Shown: piece by piece, positions 43,850-43,923 of the stretch | Layout of the letters: every line of letters starts with the position of its first letter | How positions within the stretch are numbered: position 1 is the first letter of the stretch | DNA from: Clostridia bacterium | GTDB taxonomy: Bacteria; Bacillota; Clostridia; Oscillospirales; CAG-272 | Assembly (NCBI GenBank): GCA_017462035.1 | Contig: JAFTRY010000023.1 | Coordinates: 1 to 43,923, forward strand | Reading direction: 5' to 3' | DNA length: 43,923 nucleotides | Program-made: the position numbers and the translations under genes | Notes under the pieces: generated by a model | What the model saw: only the letters and a program-made list of their open reading frames with translations | Told to the model about the DNA's origin: nothing | Databases searched by the model: none

Positions 43850-43850
43850 T
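43822..43850 (+). promoter_or_regulatory. Promoter of the gene cut by the window end
   Basis: TGTACA (43822-43827) and TATAAT (43845-43850) are separated by 17 bp, with a TGC extended -10, about 57 bases before the start codon. Confidence 0.7.
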
Positions 43851-43906
43851 AAAAAAATGTAAGATTTTCTTTTCTTCGGAGTCTTATAAGTGAAGGAGGT
43901 GATAGA

Positions 43907-43923
43907 GTGACGGATTTTGAGCA
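43907..43923 (+). CDS. Start of an unidentified gene, cut by the window end
   Basis: AAGGAGGTGAT at 43893-43903 is a near-perfect Shine-Dalgarno, 3 bases before a GTG at 43907 that opens M-T-D-F-E. The spacing measured from its GGAGG core is about 8. Only five codons are visible, so nothing can be said about the product. Confidence 0.5.

Overview
The window reads as chromosome of a low-to-mid GC Firmicute of class Clostridia, probably a gut Oscillospirales/Ruminococcaceae-type organism. This rests on a PolC-type DNA polymerase III, a non-mevalonate isoprenoid pathway (dxr, ispG), an EcfA1-EcfA2-EcfT transporter core, DUF951, DUF5711, YfhO and DUF1846 proteins, an NfnAB-like pair, strong AGGAGG ribosome binding sites, and vegetative promoters almost all spaced exactly 17 bp. 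It is mostly core genome with a few odd accessory spots. No rRNA, tRNA, CRISPR array or intact insertion sequence was seen.

Layout. 1-1600: the 3' end of an MsmK/UgpC-type sugar ABC ATPase, a reverse-strand DtxR-family metalloregulator and a Thr-Glu repeat lipoprotein. 1.6-4.4 kb: sfsA, a YgjP-like metallopeptidase and an ArsB/NhaD-type ion transporter. 4.5-15.3 kb: the pyrH-frr-uppS-cdsA-dxr-rseP-ispG-polC cluster, which joins nucleotide supply, ribosome recycling, lipid-carrier and phospholipid synthesis, regulated proteolysis and replication. 15.3-16.4 kb: a non-coding patch with 44-bp tandem repeats, several hairpins, a promoter-palindrome-terminator unit resembling a structured small RNA (6S-like) or a MITE, and a twice-frameshifted DUF6809-like pseudogene. 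16.4-21.3 kb, reverse strand: DUF951-yfhO-ruvA-ruvB. 21.4-33.2 kb, forward: ruvC, an rRNA methyltransferase-like gene, ecfA1-ecfA2-ecfT, truA, a DUF5711 gene, pgsA, a zinc-finger Clp ATPase, and directly abutting it a large membrane protein built like a P-type ATPase but lacking every catalytic motif.

33.2-37.6 kb: rpsB-tsf behind a structured leader, then an NfnA/NfnB-like electron-transfer pair. 37.6-39.1 kb, reverse: a DUF1846 protein. 39.3-43.5 kb: a cysteine-rich protein of unknown function with a run of cysteines, a Mrp/NBP35 Fe-S carrier ATPase, a SanA/YdcF protein, dusB, and a winged-helix regulator with a decayed receiver domain. The window ends five codons into a gene with a near-perfect Shine-Dalgarno.

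The most unusual items are the catalytically dead P-type ATPase-like protein paired with the Clp ATPase, the palindromic transcription unit before the DUF6809 pseudogene, the cysteine-rich protein, and the metalloregulator whose ligands mix MntR and DtxR types. All calls come from reading the sequence; no database search was run.
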